31,681 bases of DNA from NCBI GenBank assembly GCA_004151065.3, contig NWUY0300012503.1, forward strand, positions 55,736 through 87,416. Direction: 5' to 3'. Both the position numbers and the translations under genes were made by a program. Of this stretch, positions 11,757 through 22,450 are shown in pieces (position 1 is the first letter of the stretch; every line of letters begins with the position of its first letter). The stretch is from Larix sibirica. Taxonomy: Eukaryota; Streptophyta; Pinopsida; Pinales; Pinaceae. The notes under the pieces are model-generated. The model saw only the letters and a list, made by a program, of their open reading frames with translations, did no database searches and was not told where the DNA came from.

Positions 11757-13320
11757 TAAGAAAATAATAAGGTAAATACAAAATGTTATATATCCTAAAA
11801 AATTATAAACTTTTTGTTATAATATAATAAAACATAAACCTTCTGTTGTAGTATAATAATTATTTTCATAAAAATTACCAAAATGTGAACGTGTTAATAG
11901 TTAGTAATTTTGTACTCTTGAGTGAAAAGTTATCATGTGGATGTTTGGACTTAAGCAAGATAGTAATTTTCTCCTTTTAAATGGGAATGTTTTGACTTAA
12001 ATGTCATAAAGAGTGCTTATAATATAGAGCTGATTTTAAAGTTATTGGTTTATGGGAAATTAATTCATGAGATTAAGGTTTTTTCATAATATCATAACTA
12101 GTTTATTTTATATATATGACATTTAATTTAATTTAGATAGAAATCTTCTTGTGTGCAATTAGATTGTTGGGAAAAAATAAAAGAAAGGATATTCAATATT
12201 TACTCTCATAAAAATGATAGAATATTAAGGAGAAGTTAATCCTTTGAAGATTGGGAATTGAATTAAATATCTATGTTTTAGAAAAAATTCCAAGGTTATG
12301 GATCTTATGTTTATTTGATAGACTTTTTAAATAAATATAAGAAATTCATATAAACATTAAATATAACATTCATATAAATAACTCATGATTAAGAATTCAC
12401 TATCCTAAATGCATCTTAATTATGTATCTATTAAGAATTGATAAGGATAAAATCCCTAGAGCTACAAACATTTTTGAGTGCAAAAATTAATTAAAGTTTT
12501 GTACTTGGGGATTTGATCCCTCTAAGAACTTGATAAGTATAGAGTTAGAATGGATCTATGTTGGTTCCAATGTCAAAACTTTAAATGATCATGATCACAT
12601 ATATGCATATGTTTTACATGAATTTGAGCCTTTGAAATTTATTATCATATAGAATCTAGAGAGTACTATTTAGAAAGTCATTTCACTTCAAAAGTTACAT
12701 GAGGATTTAAATTAAAAATAATGAAATAACAATTTTCAGTGATGAAGATGGTGAAATGTAAAAAAGTACTAAGCTTAAAAATAGTCTATATAGTCATAAA
12801 TCTTAATTTATCCTCTTCAACTTATATTTTTCCCTTACTTGCTAATTTTCTTATAGTTGCACTATGTTATTACTGAAGTTATTTCACTTGATAGTTAACA
12901 CTATCTTAGTGTTGAAATTAGTGCATCAAACTACTTTTCTTGGTGTAGTTTCTGCAATCAATACTCTAAATAAGCTTTCATTGCATTTTCACTAACATCA
13001 ATGCACCATATGTTTGTATTATATGATTACTAAAATTTTGACACTAATACATGATTCATCTAAATGAATTTTATCTATATGATAATTAAATCAATACAAC
13101 ATATTTGTCTTATCATTTTTTAAATCAACAAAATTATTATAAATAAAATCAAACATATCCTAATGTGTTACTGTGTGCGATATCATTTAATACTTGATTG
13201 TTCAACAACTACAAAAGCCATTGAGGATATTAAATAATCATTTATCATATATTTTATTTGAATTATTTTTACATCGTAAAAAAGAAAGCAAAGAGTCTTC
13301 ATCATCATCTCAATCTATTA
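11757..13320. other. AT-rich sequence, no gene
   Basis: No recognisable coding region, RNA gene or element end was found. Open frames are short and low in complexity. Confidence 0.6.
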
Positions 13321-13405
13321 TTCGTGGCTTTTATACATTAAAATGTCATTGCTATTCGTGGCTTTTATACATTAAAATGTCATTACTAGACATCATTAGA
13401 CATCA
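13321..13405. repeat. 34-bp tandem duplication plus a 10-bp one
   Basis: TTCGTGGCTTTTATACATTA at 13321 recurs at 13355 (offset 34), including AAATGTCATT. It is followed by two copies of GACATCATTA. A 77-codon frame at 13194-13427 spans it only because the units are stop-free; no domain is visible. Confidence 0.9.
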
Positions 13406-13966
13406 TTACAACCAAAAGGGCCATTGATTCTAGTATGTATGGTAATGGAAGAGACATAAATTAATACAGTGAATACAGATAAAAAAATTCATTGATATTT
13501 GTTGAATAAAATTTATTGATATGATATGTAAATTATTTTAATCGTTGCTCATGATCATAATTCAATATTACAATAATAAAGTAATTTACCTAGATATAAA
13601 ACCTCTTTTTAGTGTGGAAGTTAGACATTTAGAAACTGTATTTTACATTACCATTACATAAATAACTATTTAATTACTTTAAAATTTAGATCTCATTATA
13701 TCATATCACTAAAATCAATGTCTACCTTTTTGCACTGTATGTTTTCGAATAGCCACTCAAGCCATTGGGGGCTTAACTGTTTATTTAGTTTAACGTACTT
13801 TCATAAAAAGGAGAATGGATTCATTATCATATCAATCTATGTCTAGTGTTTTTACGCATGATAATGTTATTCCGTTGGAAAAAAAAATTAATAAAATAAT
13901 TGATAATAAATTCAGTTTATTTTTTTTAATTAAATTTCATATTTAATTATTGTTATGATATCTAAA

Positions 13967-13981
13967 ATTGATAGTTTATTG
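13967..13981. repeat. Putative left target-site duplication of the SINE
   Basis: ATTGATAGTTTATTG here resembles ATTGGATATTTTATTG at 14215-14230, just after the A-tail of the SINE candidate. The match is imperfect, which would fit an old insertion in AT-rich DNA, where chance matches are also common. Confidence 0.4.
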
Positions 13982-14215
13982 TCAATTGAGTGTAGATCAG
14001 GTGGTTGGGAGGAATGTTGTTATCCTCCCCACCCAAGTTCAAATCTCATTGTGTGACATGTTATGTAGCTGATNTTATCCTCCCCACCTGGGTTCAAATC
14101 TTGCTTTGTGACACTTGCTCCTTGGGAGCCGACTTTCTATGTAATGATTGTAAATCTGGCCATACCTTGATTCTTTCAGAATAGCAAGTGTTGACATTTT
14201 CTGCGGAAAAAAAAA
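13982..14215 (+). mobile_element. tRNA-derived SINE candidate
   Basis: The left part resembles a tRNA-type RNA polymerase III promoter. An A-box-like TAGATCAGGTGG lies at 13993-14004, and a B-box-like GTTCAAATCT lies about 32 bp downstream (14037-14046), normal tRNA spacing. A better B-box, GGTTCAAATC, is at 14091-14100 in a second copy of this part after the single N at 14074. A non-tRNA body follows to 14206, and the element ends in A9 (14207-14215). The duplicated B-box segment (14020-14073 against 14075-14120) is either an assembly join or a true internal duplication. SINEs encode no protein and depend on LINE machinery; two LINEs occur in this window, but partnership cannot be shown. Confidence 0.62.
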
Positions 14216-14230
14216 TTGGATATTTTATTG

Positions 14231-17022
14231 GAAAGGATTACAAACCATATTATTTATGGAGTCATGTGTTTAAATAAAATCCTTCTTCCTATTAATGTGA
14301 CTTATAGAAATGACACCTTTTCTTGGCATTGTGATTGAAATAATTCATCCACAAAAACATTCAATTCTTCTTGCTACTATCTTTTATTTTGTCTAATCTA
14401 TTAATATCACAACATAATCTTTTATTACTCTTCTCTTTGGTGTATAACTTTGACATTTGGCACAACATAAGTTTTTATTACTCTTCTCTTTGGTGTACAA
14501 CTTGACATTTGAAGACCTTGTTAATTACAACAATCATTGCATCCACAAATGAAAGGGATGTTGTCAATGAAAAGAATCTTTAATATCATAATAATATTAT
14601 TAAGAATCTTATTGGGTTGGGTAAAATATTTGAACTTGTTAGCTAATAATAAAGTCATCAAGACCCATACCTTTCCCTTCAATACAACAACAAATTGTGC
14701 TAAGGGTATAATTGCAATGTGATTCATGGATAATGAATTTGATCGATATCAAATTACATATGAAGTTAAATCACATTAATGTTAGGATGAGTTTGAAATA
14801 TGTCTATATTAGGTAGATGAACCCATAGATAGTGTAATTTTCTTTTATTTCATATAGATTATAATTCATAATTTTCTCTCTTCCAAAGATATTAATGACT
14901 TGATGTTTCGATGCAAGGGATATTTGGAAACACTATCAATTTGTAGATAAATTTTAATGAATCTAAAACAGATCCCTTTGGATTCTCATGCAATTGTAGT
15001 GTTAGGAACTCCTTAATAGAGACATACATCATTGTCCATACACCACTATTCATTACGGTTTGTTACCACTTGAAACAACTATACAGATTAATAGACATCA
15101 ATTTCATGTTCTATATTATAATCTATCCCTCTACAAATTTTTCATTAAAATTAAGTTCCTCGCTGTTATATTTCTATTCTATCATTAAATTTAAAGAGTA
15201 AAATATGAGAAAATACATCCAATAGGGTTATGACAACTATTATCAATACAAAATTGTAATTGGTGACTCATAACCATTGATTTTATTACTAAGTTTTGAA
15301 AGAAAACAAGGAAACCTAACTCCATCATGGGAGAGGTGTACAAGTTGATAGCATTTTCTCACATTATTCCAATTATATCCCCTCGTAAGATAACCAATAT
15401 CCAAAGATCCATCGTTTACTTGAAAAAATTCGAAATTGTTATTTAAAGGATTGTGGAACAAGTTCAAACTTATGTAAAACATATCAGTTAAAAAAAATGG
15501 GAACACACAGAGTTAATAAAGTGATTAATAATATGTTAAGAATGTATGTGATGGATAAGGCATTTAAGTAGCAGGATTAATTGTATTACTGTAATCTACA
15601 TGTAATAATGATATATTTCTTATCCAAATAAGAGACCAGTTGAATATTTATATGGAAATAAGTGAATTACTCTGATTATTTAGGATAATATAATGGGTAA
15701 ATTATTTTCTATACCAAGTTTACTCAAATATTTATGGAGGAGAAGATGGCTAAGATATAGAAAAATTTGAAGGAAACACAAGATATGAAAAAGTAATAAA
15801 GATAAAGAGCTAGGGTAGTAAGAGAGATTAGGGATGGAGAGCACATGTACGCTTGAAAATTAAACCAAAGAAGAGTTACTTGAAGTTGGAAGTTTTCCTC
15901 AGTCAGATGCCAAATATTATGGATTGTTTAAGCTAGTACATATAAGTTTTCTATTATAAAATCCATGATGCATTTCGTGTATCATTATTAAAATAGCATA
16001 TACCTAATCCTAACCATGTTATTTATAACACACCTGAATTCCTCGTTAGTGTTATGAGGAAATGGGGTGTAAAAACTTTCATTTTCGATTGTACAACAAA
16101 CATATAGATCAGTATGGTAATATGAAACATTATCATTAAACATACTTATTAATTGTATGTAAGCCCATTTAACTTGGGACTCATCATGTAATGATGAGCT
16201 TTCCGAAATAATTTTCAATCTTACTATGATTAACACGTACCCCATGTCGCAAGATTATAATATTAACCATTCTGACTTATAAGATTATGATGTTCTTCTT
16301 TCATCAACCAAAGTTTAATAGAATAATATAAAAGAGTAATTACTTTATAAGTCAACCTGGAGAGGAATATAAAATAACACCTACATTTTGTCCTCGTAAG
16401 TGACTATAATAAATCATCATTACTTTCTCCATAACTTATTAAACCTCAAAAGACACCTTCTTACTTACCACACAAGGTTAGTGTAATAAATTAATATTTT
16501 ATCACAGGGATACATAACCCTTTTCCAATATAGTCCAATTATTTATATGATAACCCATACATTTGATATTACTCAGTTTCCTTATGGCCACACCATGCTA
16601 GATTCACTAAGAATTTAAATTATAAAACATCATAACATAGATCGACATAGTACACTCAAATTTCAATATAGCTTTGACTATTGCAAAGTACTACTCTATC
16701 ATATGCATTTCCTTTACAACGAAAATTATAAATGTATAACTCACACCGTATCACTATGATAATGACATCGATCGTTTAGATATAAATGCACCTCTTTTAC
16801 AAAGTAAAATCACACAAATTATTATTACAACCAATCTCACAAGTCAATTAAATACAAATGTACTCTCATTAACACACATTATTTTTACAATATATATCAT
16901 AACATCTATACGTATGAATGAAATCCATTAACAAGGAAACTCATGATGAAATGTACATTTATGAACTTGACATCATCTAAACAATACAACAACCAAAATA
17001 GTTATCTGGTCGAATAGATAAC
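14231..17022. other. Unassigned AT-rich sequence with a 53-bp tandem duplication
   Basis: At 14408-14513 the block from CACAACATAA through TTATTACTCTTCTCTTTGGT to GACATTTG occurs twice, offset 53 bp, with small differences. No gene was recognised in the remainder. Two minus-strand frames of 87 codons (15243-15506) and 85 codons (15988-16245) have fairly normal amino-acid composition but no domain I know; they may be scraps of a decayed element. Confidence 0.5.
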
Positions 17023-17530
17023 TATCAAGCAAAAATCTTTATTAGAGATCGCATTATCAAGCAAAAATCTTGATCAGAGATCGCATTATCAAGCAAAAAT
17101 CGTTATTAGAGATAGCATTATCAATTAATTTTCAGATATCACATGATCTATACAGAGGTCGACTCTGTTCAAGAAAATCCATTTATCAGAGATCGCATAT
17201 TAAGTAATTTTCAGATATTGTATGATCTATACAAAGATCGATTCTGTTCAAGCAAAAATATTTATCAGGGATCGCATTATCAAGTAATTTTCAGAGATCA
17301 CATGATCTGTACAGAGATCGAATCTGTTCAAGCAAATCTCCTTATTATAGATCGCATTATCAAATAATTTTCAGATATCATATGATCTATACAGAGATCG
17401 ACTCTGTTCAAACACTAATATAGAGATACAATGTGGTTCAAACTATGTGAATCAATATTGCAGAGATGCAATGTGGTTCGAACTCTGTCAATCAATATTG
17501 CAGAGATGCGATGTGATCGCACTAATACAA
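17023..17530. repeat. Layered minisatellite: 32-bp, 80-bp and 40-bp units
   Basis: Three 32-bp units (TATCAAGCAAAAATC...GATCGCAT) start at 17023, 17055 and 17087. Next, units starting TAATTTTCAGA occur at 17126, 17205, 17285 and 17365, giving a period of 79-80 bp. Each of these joins a 48-bp module (ATGATCTATACAGAGATCGA, CTCTGTTCAA) to the same 32-bp module. From about 17412 to 17530 a third type, ATATTGCAGAGATGCAATGT with CGAACTCTGTCAATCA, repeats at about 40 bp. The motifs AGAGATCG/AGAGATGC and CTCTGTTCAA/CTCTGTCAA are shared, so the three types look related. A 74-codon frame (17143-17367) only follows the period. Confidence 0.92.
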
Positions 17531-18243
17531 AGATGTGATGTGTGGTTAATAATATACAATCAAAATGTGCGTAGAATCGCATTCTACGGGGATGTGTGGT
17601 GAATAAAATACAAACGCTATCAATCAAAATATATGCGTAGATTGCTCAGTCAACTCATACATATAATATAAATACTATCTCATAGAATTTATATGTAATT
17701 AACATGAAACAGATTCCAATGTATATATATACACACACTAATGTTTTTCCTTTATGCTCCACGATAATTTTAAGCAATTTAGGCATAAGTTATAAAAAAT
17801 ACCGTCTCTACTTGTTTTTAATTTAATAAGAGTAATGCTTGCCTTAAAGGAAATTCTTTCTAAAAGTATTTAGGCATAATTTTAATGTATATCAAGGATA
17901 ATGTTTTGTAAATTTTATTTTAAATATATATAATTTTAATATATAAATAGAGTATAGCATCTTCCTTTATTTCAGTACACTCTTGGTTTCATTAACAATA
18001 AATTGCTTATCATAGGCTTACAAGGTATCATGGATTAGTAATATGAAGTAAATTACTTTTATGTTAATAAGTACATATCCCACTTGATTTCTCAGGAAAG
18101 TAGGGTATTATTTAGCAATACTCAATGATTATTAATTGAGCATGCAATTACTACTTTTGGCTTCTGACTAAAAGGCTATAATTTATAACTTGTTTTCCTT
18201 TTGGTATCCCATAGACACCATAATGACACCTAGTCATTATTAT
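17531..18243. other. Unassigned sequence up to the gap
   Basis: The tail of the array decays to about 17640 (GATGTGTGGT recurs near 17537 and 17591). Beyond that the DNA is AT-rich, with a short TA/CA alternation at 17722-17738. No gene was seen. Confidence 0.5.
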
Positions 18244-18882
18244 NNNNNNNNNNNNNNNNNNNNNNNNNNNNNNNNNNNNNNNNNNNNNNNNNNNNNNNNN
18301 NNNNNNNNNNNNNNNNNNNNNNNNNNNNNNNNNNNNNNNNNNNNNNNNNNNNNNNNNNNNNNNNNNNNNNNNNNNNNNNNNNNNNNNNNNNNNNNNNNNN
18401 NNNNNNNNNNNNNNNNNNNNNNNNNNNNNNNNNNNNNNNNNNNNNNNNNNNNNNNNNNNNNNNNNNNNNNNNNNNNNNNNNNNNNNNNNNNNNNNNNNNN
18501 NNNNNNNNNNNNNNNNNNNNNNNNNNNNNNNNNNNNNNNNNNNNNNNNNNNNNNNNNNNNNNNNNNNNNNNNNNNNNNNNNNNNNNNNNNNNNNNNNNNN
18601 NNNNNNNNNNNNNNNNNNNNNNNNNNNNNNNNNNNNNNNNNNNNNNNNNNNNNNNNNNNNNNNNNNNNNNNNNNNNNNNNNNNNNNNNNNNNNNNNNNNN
18701 NNNNNNNNNNNNNNNNNNNNNNNNNNNNNNNNNNNNNNNNNNNNNNNNNNNNNNNNNNNNNNNNNNNNNNNNNNNNNNNNNNNNNNNNNNNNNNNNNNNN
18801 NNNNNNNNNNNNNNNNNNNNNNNNNNNNNNNNNNNNNNNNNNNNNNNNNNNNNNNNNNNNNNNNNNNNNNNNNNNNNNNNNN
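18244..18882. other. Assembly gap of 639 N
   Basis: This is a run of N. The sequence right of it begins inside a gypsy chromodomain, so the missing DNA probably held integrase or other pol sequence of that element. Open frames running through the gap are meaningless. Confidence 0.99.
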
Positions 18883-19013
18883 AACAAGAATTTCATGTTT
18901 CTTAGGAATAGAGCAATAGGGGAAGTAATGGTCCAATGGACCATTGCAAACTTGAAGAATCAATGTGGGAGCTAGATGATGCCATGCGGGAATCATACCT
19001 ACACTTGTTTTAA
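18883..19013 (+). pseudogene. Ty3/gypsy chromovirus pol, C-terminal chromodomain (5' end lost in gap, frameshifted)
   Basis: The first frame after the gap reads FLRNRAIGEVMVQW, the core of the retroelement chromodomain (LRNR.I.EVLVQW). Around 18945-18963 the reading shifts by one base and continues as MWELDDAMRESYLHLF, matching the typical TWE.ED.....YP.LF end, with a TAA stop at 19011-19013. In the intact family this domain sits at the C-terminus of integrase and helps target insertion to chromatin. Within the first frame a TAG occurs at 18973-18975. The element runs on the plus strand, opposite to the gypsy remnant at 20172-22450, so they are probably separate insertions. Confidence 0.75.
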
Positions 19014-19077
19014 ATTTTGATATTAATTTTTGACATTATACATACTGTTGATATAGCATTGCGGACGGTGCAAATCT

Positions 19078-19300
19078 AAGGCGAGTGGAAATGTAATACG
19101 ACAGTTTTGGTTTCCATATTGTTATATTGTATATTTCCATGATGAAATGGTTATAATATGAACATATGTTGATATATGTTGTAATTGTATATTTCCATGA
19201 TGAAATGGTTATAATATGAACATATGTTGTAATTTGTACGTTGTCAATAATATTATTATGTTGTTACCTAAGAGAGTAGGGTCAAAAGAGGGATGTTACA
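19078..19300 (+). mobile_element. Purine tract and LTR start of the chromovirus
   Basis: About 65 bp after the pol stop a purine-rich stretch AAGGCGAGTGGAAA (19078-19091) is followed by TGTAATAC at 19092, the expected layout of PPT plus 3' LTR. A candidate right end GATGTTACA (19292-19300) would give TGTAA/TTACA ends and an LTR of only about 209 bp, so the end is uncertain. Inside, a 58-bp block (ATTGTATATTTCCATGATGA and so on) is tandemly doubled at 19126-19183 and 19184-19241. Confidence 0.5.
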
Positions 19301-19369
19301 TTATTGACTGATAATTGATCCTGGTAGATCCAAATGGATATATTCAAGTAAAACAAATATGCATTGTGN

Positions 19370-19580
19370 ATGCCATGCGGGAATCATACCTACACTTGTT
19401 TTAAATTTTGATATTAATTTTTGACATTATACATACTGTTGATATAGCATTGCGGACGGTGCAAATCTAAGGCGAGTGGAAATGTAATACGACAGTTTTG
19501 GTTTCCATATTGTTATATTGTATATTTCTATGATGAAATGGTTATAATTTGAACATATGTTGTAATTTGTACGTTTATAA
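19370..19580 (+). repeat. Second copy of the chromovirus tail, starting after a single N
   Basis: The sequence from ATGCCATGCGGGAATC onward repeats 18979 onward at an offset of 391. It includes the end of the pol frame, the purine tract and the TGTAATAC LTR start (19483). It has only one copy of the 58-bp block that is doubled in the first copy. After about 19575 roughly 100 bp differ from copy 1, before AATAATATTATTATGTTGTT returns at 19682. The N at 19369 sits exactly at the start of the copy, so a faulty join of allelic or paralogous contigs is possible. Confidence 0.85.
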
Positions 19581-19914
19581 ACAATAAAATTAAAATAAAA
19601 TATTTAAATGAAGAAGGAGAAATAATAGTGGGATATGAGTCCACAAGGAGGGGAGGAAAGGCGGTATAGAGGCTAAGTGAGAATAATATTATTATGTTGT
19701 TACCTATTTTCGTTAACCATTACTTTATTAAACCTTTTATTTATGAATGTCTTAAGTATTAATACCCAAAGTGAGATAAATGTACTTTCAACACGCTAAA
19801 AGACAAAACTAGGCCAATTTACCTAGTCTNTCTACACCTAGGAAAATTAATCTAGATGATTAATAAAATATATCCTAAGTATGGAATGGGTTTTTAAATG
19901 TTCCAACACTTTTT
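19581..19914. other. Unassigned sequence with a single N at 19830
   Basis: This begins with the 100-bp extra segment of the chromovirus tail and continues with unrecognised AT-rich DNA. The N at 19830 has no visible direct repeat on its flanks, unlike the other single Ns of the window. Confidence 0.5.
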
Positions 19915-20120
19915 TCAATCGTTCAATCGATCAAGTTACCTCGATTGAGTTGTCATTCTCAATCAAGGGTTATGTGAACCCTTGGTCAATATATGGCGCT
20001 TGATCAAGGGTTTACATAACCCTCGATTGAGCTTATTAAAATGCTCGAGCAAGTGCTTTATTAATCCCTCAATCATATTTTAAGAGCTCGATCGAGGTCT
20101 TAAGAATAACTTGATCAAGG
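19915..20120. repeat. Array of inverted CTCGATTGAG / TTGATCAAGG motifs
   Basis: The motif TCGATTGAG or its complement-like form (TTGATCAAGGG, CTCAATCAAGGG, GCTCGATCGAGG) appears about ten times in alternating orientation within 205 bp. One clear hairpin is TGATCAAGGGTTTA (20001-20014) facing AACCCTCGATTGA (20018-20030). CTCAATCAAGGGTT with AACCCTTGGTCAAT (19958-19989) is another. No coding function is seen. Confidence 0.8.
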
Positions 20121-20171
20121 TTGTTTTTCACCATACTCACACTCTCTACTTGCTAAAAGTGTTACACATCT

Positions 20172-20720
20172 TCATGGGAACGCTCCCATCCATATTAGAA
20201 TATATTTATAATGAGTCCTTATCCTAGAATTCATATGATATATCTGATAGATTACATCCCTATCCATGGCATCATTTGTTAGTTCTATGTCTTGCAATCC
20301 TTTGTAGGCATCTAGAATTTGAATCACATTGATACTATTTCCTTCAAACGTTATTGTTTCTATATTTAAATTAATAACAAAATAATTATCATGATCCAAG
20401 TGTACCCAATAATACATGGTATGGATCTCATGAGTTGACAATTTCAATGACCTTAAAATAAATGAACGTCTTATCACTAGATAAATCTACATCTAGATTC
20501 TCCAACTGCTCAAGAAGGAAGGTATGATAATGATTATCCATTTGCAATTAAATGGGGGAATATACTTGCTTGGGATTTCTCATCACCTCCCATGATTTCT
20601 TTAGTAACATGTTGACATTATACCCAAGACCTAACATCACATGCTTAATAGTGTACCCATCCACTAACAAATCTACCCTAAATTCCTTCCCATTTCTTTT
20701 GTTTTTCCTTTTTACCCTAT
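20172..20720 (-). pseudogene. Ty3/gypsy retropepsin (protease) remnant with downstream linker
   Basis: Reading leftwards from about 20700, the minus strand gives VDLLVDGYTIKHVMLGLGYN, VNMLLKKSWEVM and NPKQVYSPI, which follows the pattern of plant gypsy proteases (V..DG......LD.GS.VN...K..WE...RPKL.YSPI). A TAA at 20548-20550 breaks the frame where the family usually has Gln. Next come YFKVIEIVNS and DPYHVLLGYTW (family: DFEVIEIVD.., PYP.LLG.DW) and, after another shift, TITFEGNSINVIQ. The catalytic Asp of D(T/S)G appears replaced (LGLG), so the enzyme would be dead even if readable. RT and integrase are not seen to the left, so the 3' part is missing. Confidence 0.65.
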
Positions 20721-22450
20721 TCTATTGATTCGTAGGGAGGTTACCTATAGTGTACGTCCTAAGCCCCTTATCACATCCAAATATATTATTCATGGTGGTC
20801 CACAACTTTCCCATCAGTTTTCTATCATCTAAGATATCAAAAAAGAGATGAAACTAAATACTAATTAATTATCCTTTTAGAGTTACCTCGAACCATTGCT
20901 TTATTGAAGTTTCCACTATTGAGGAATTGCTAAATCAGTTCATAGTTCTAGCTTGTCTCACTTCCCACAACCATGGGCATGGTTGATACTACCATATTTC
21001 GGAATTTTTCCATAGCATGGAGAAACTATGTTTTCTGTTTAGGATCAAAATTGGGAGTGTCGTGAACTTCTTATGTTTTGGATCTTGGGAATTCGCATTA
21101 TAGTGGTACCACCACCACTTTAGGCACCTCCATGAGTAACAACATTAATAATTGAACTAGGTCCGTTATTCCTTGGTCTAGGTTCAAAATTGATAGAATT
21201 TTCTTAGCTCTGCCTTGTGATGTTCCCATTTCACAATCAAATCAGAACATTCCTCTACTCCACGGGTAATTAATAGACAAGAAAACACCAAAGTATTCTA
21301 GGAAGTGGAAAATATATTGTAATATGTCCTAGATTATCATAGCTATGGCATAGGCAATACCATCATCCACCAATCCATCCTCCTCTATAACCTCCACCCT
21401 ATTTTCTAGTACCTCCTCTTGGAAGTTATGCATCATTAGTTTTCTAGAAATCAAGAATATCAAACATATCTACAAATTCATTTAGAGCATGATATTTATT
21501 CATATTGTGGGTCGTAGTCCTATAAAACTCAAAATATATTGCAATTAAAAAGGAGTAATATTTTTGTAGTATGGGGAAATTCGTTGGGAGTGTCCATGAG
21601 TTCTATAAATCTTGCAATATTCATCATATTACATTTTTTTTCATTTCCTTAGCCATGGAAGTGCACAAGTCTATGGAAAAGTGTGGTAGTGGATACTTGC
21701 ACAACTCCTCTAGTTGTTCTTTCTAGAATAGTCCTTACAAATGAATTACAATACTCAACATCACTAATTAAAGGGTACTTTGATACATGATTCCCTCCCA
21801 CAATCAAAAATCCACTAATGAAAGTATCCCTTGGATGAGCCATTCCTTATGGTGAGTCTCCTGAATGGGAAAAGTGAAGTCACCCATTGGATCCTTAAAA
21901 ATCTACTCGTAATCCCCCACTACAATGCCTTGTTGCTAAGACCTAGGTAACTGTAATTCTTCTAGAAAATGGAGTTGAATCTGAACCAATGGTATATTTT
22001 CTCCTCTCACTAGATTGTCCACAAATTTTATTTACCATGTCATATCTATAGCTCTTAAGGTTACTTGGAACTCTACTATTTTGGAGCATTTTGGGACTAT
22101 CTTTGGTGTCCAATTTGCTTCACATAAGAATCAGTCTTGCTTTGCATCTTCATCTATTTTAATGCAAAATTTTAGTTACCTAGATCGCGACACTGTGGCG
22201 ACACTCCAGGTACCCTAACCATATCATTAAGAGTATATCCAATTAAAATGAACCCACCAAGACTAGGTTGTTTCAATAGACCTTGGTTCATAACTGCAAC
22301 TAATCTCCTGGCTCCTCGACTACTACTAGACACTTCTATACTATTGACACTTTTGCTTCCTTTTAATGGTACATTATGACTACTACTATTATTAGTAGAA
22401 CTATGTGAAATATAATTCAAAACAAAATTAGATTGAAAAGATAACATATT
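20721..22450 (-). pseudogene. Probable gag part of the same gypsy remnant, heavily decayed
   Basis: This lies upstream of the protease in the same orientation, where gag belongs. Near 21310-21360 one frame reads YDNLGHITIYFP, which resembles a CCHC zinc knuckle (C..CG..GH....CP) with its cysteines changed. Two longer frames, 21649-21843 (64 codons) and 22172-22447 (91 codons, Ser-rich then RLVAVMNQGLLKQPSLGG), show no domain I recognise. Assignment to gag rests mainly on position, with weak motif support. Confidence 0.35.

Noticed and set aside
15243-16245. Two minus-strand frames of 87 and 85 codons
   Set aside because: Composition is fairly protein-like, but there is no domain, start context or splice structure I can support.
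17023-17530. CRISPR-like array
   Set aside because: The units are contiguous without unique spacers and the DNA is plant nuclear; it is a minisatellite.
18151-18996. Long open frames across the N gap on both strands
   Set aside because: They exist only because N codons cannot be stops; only the part right of 18883 has real content.
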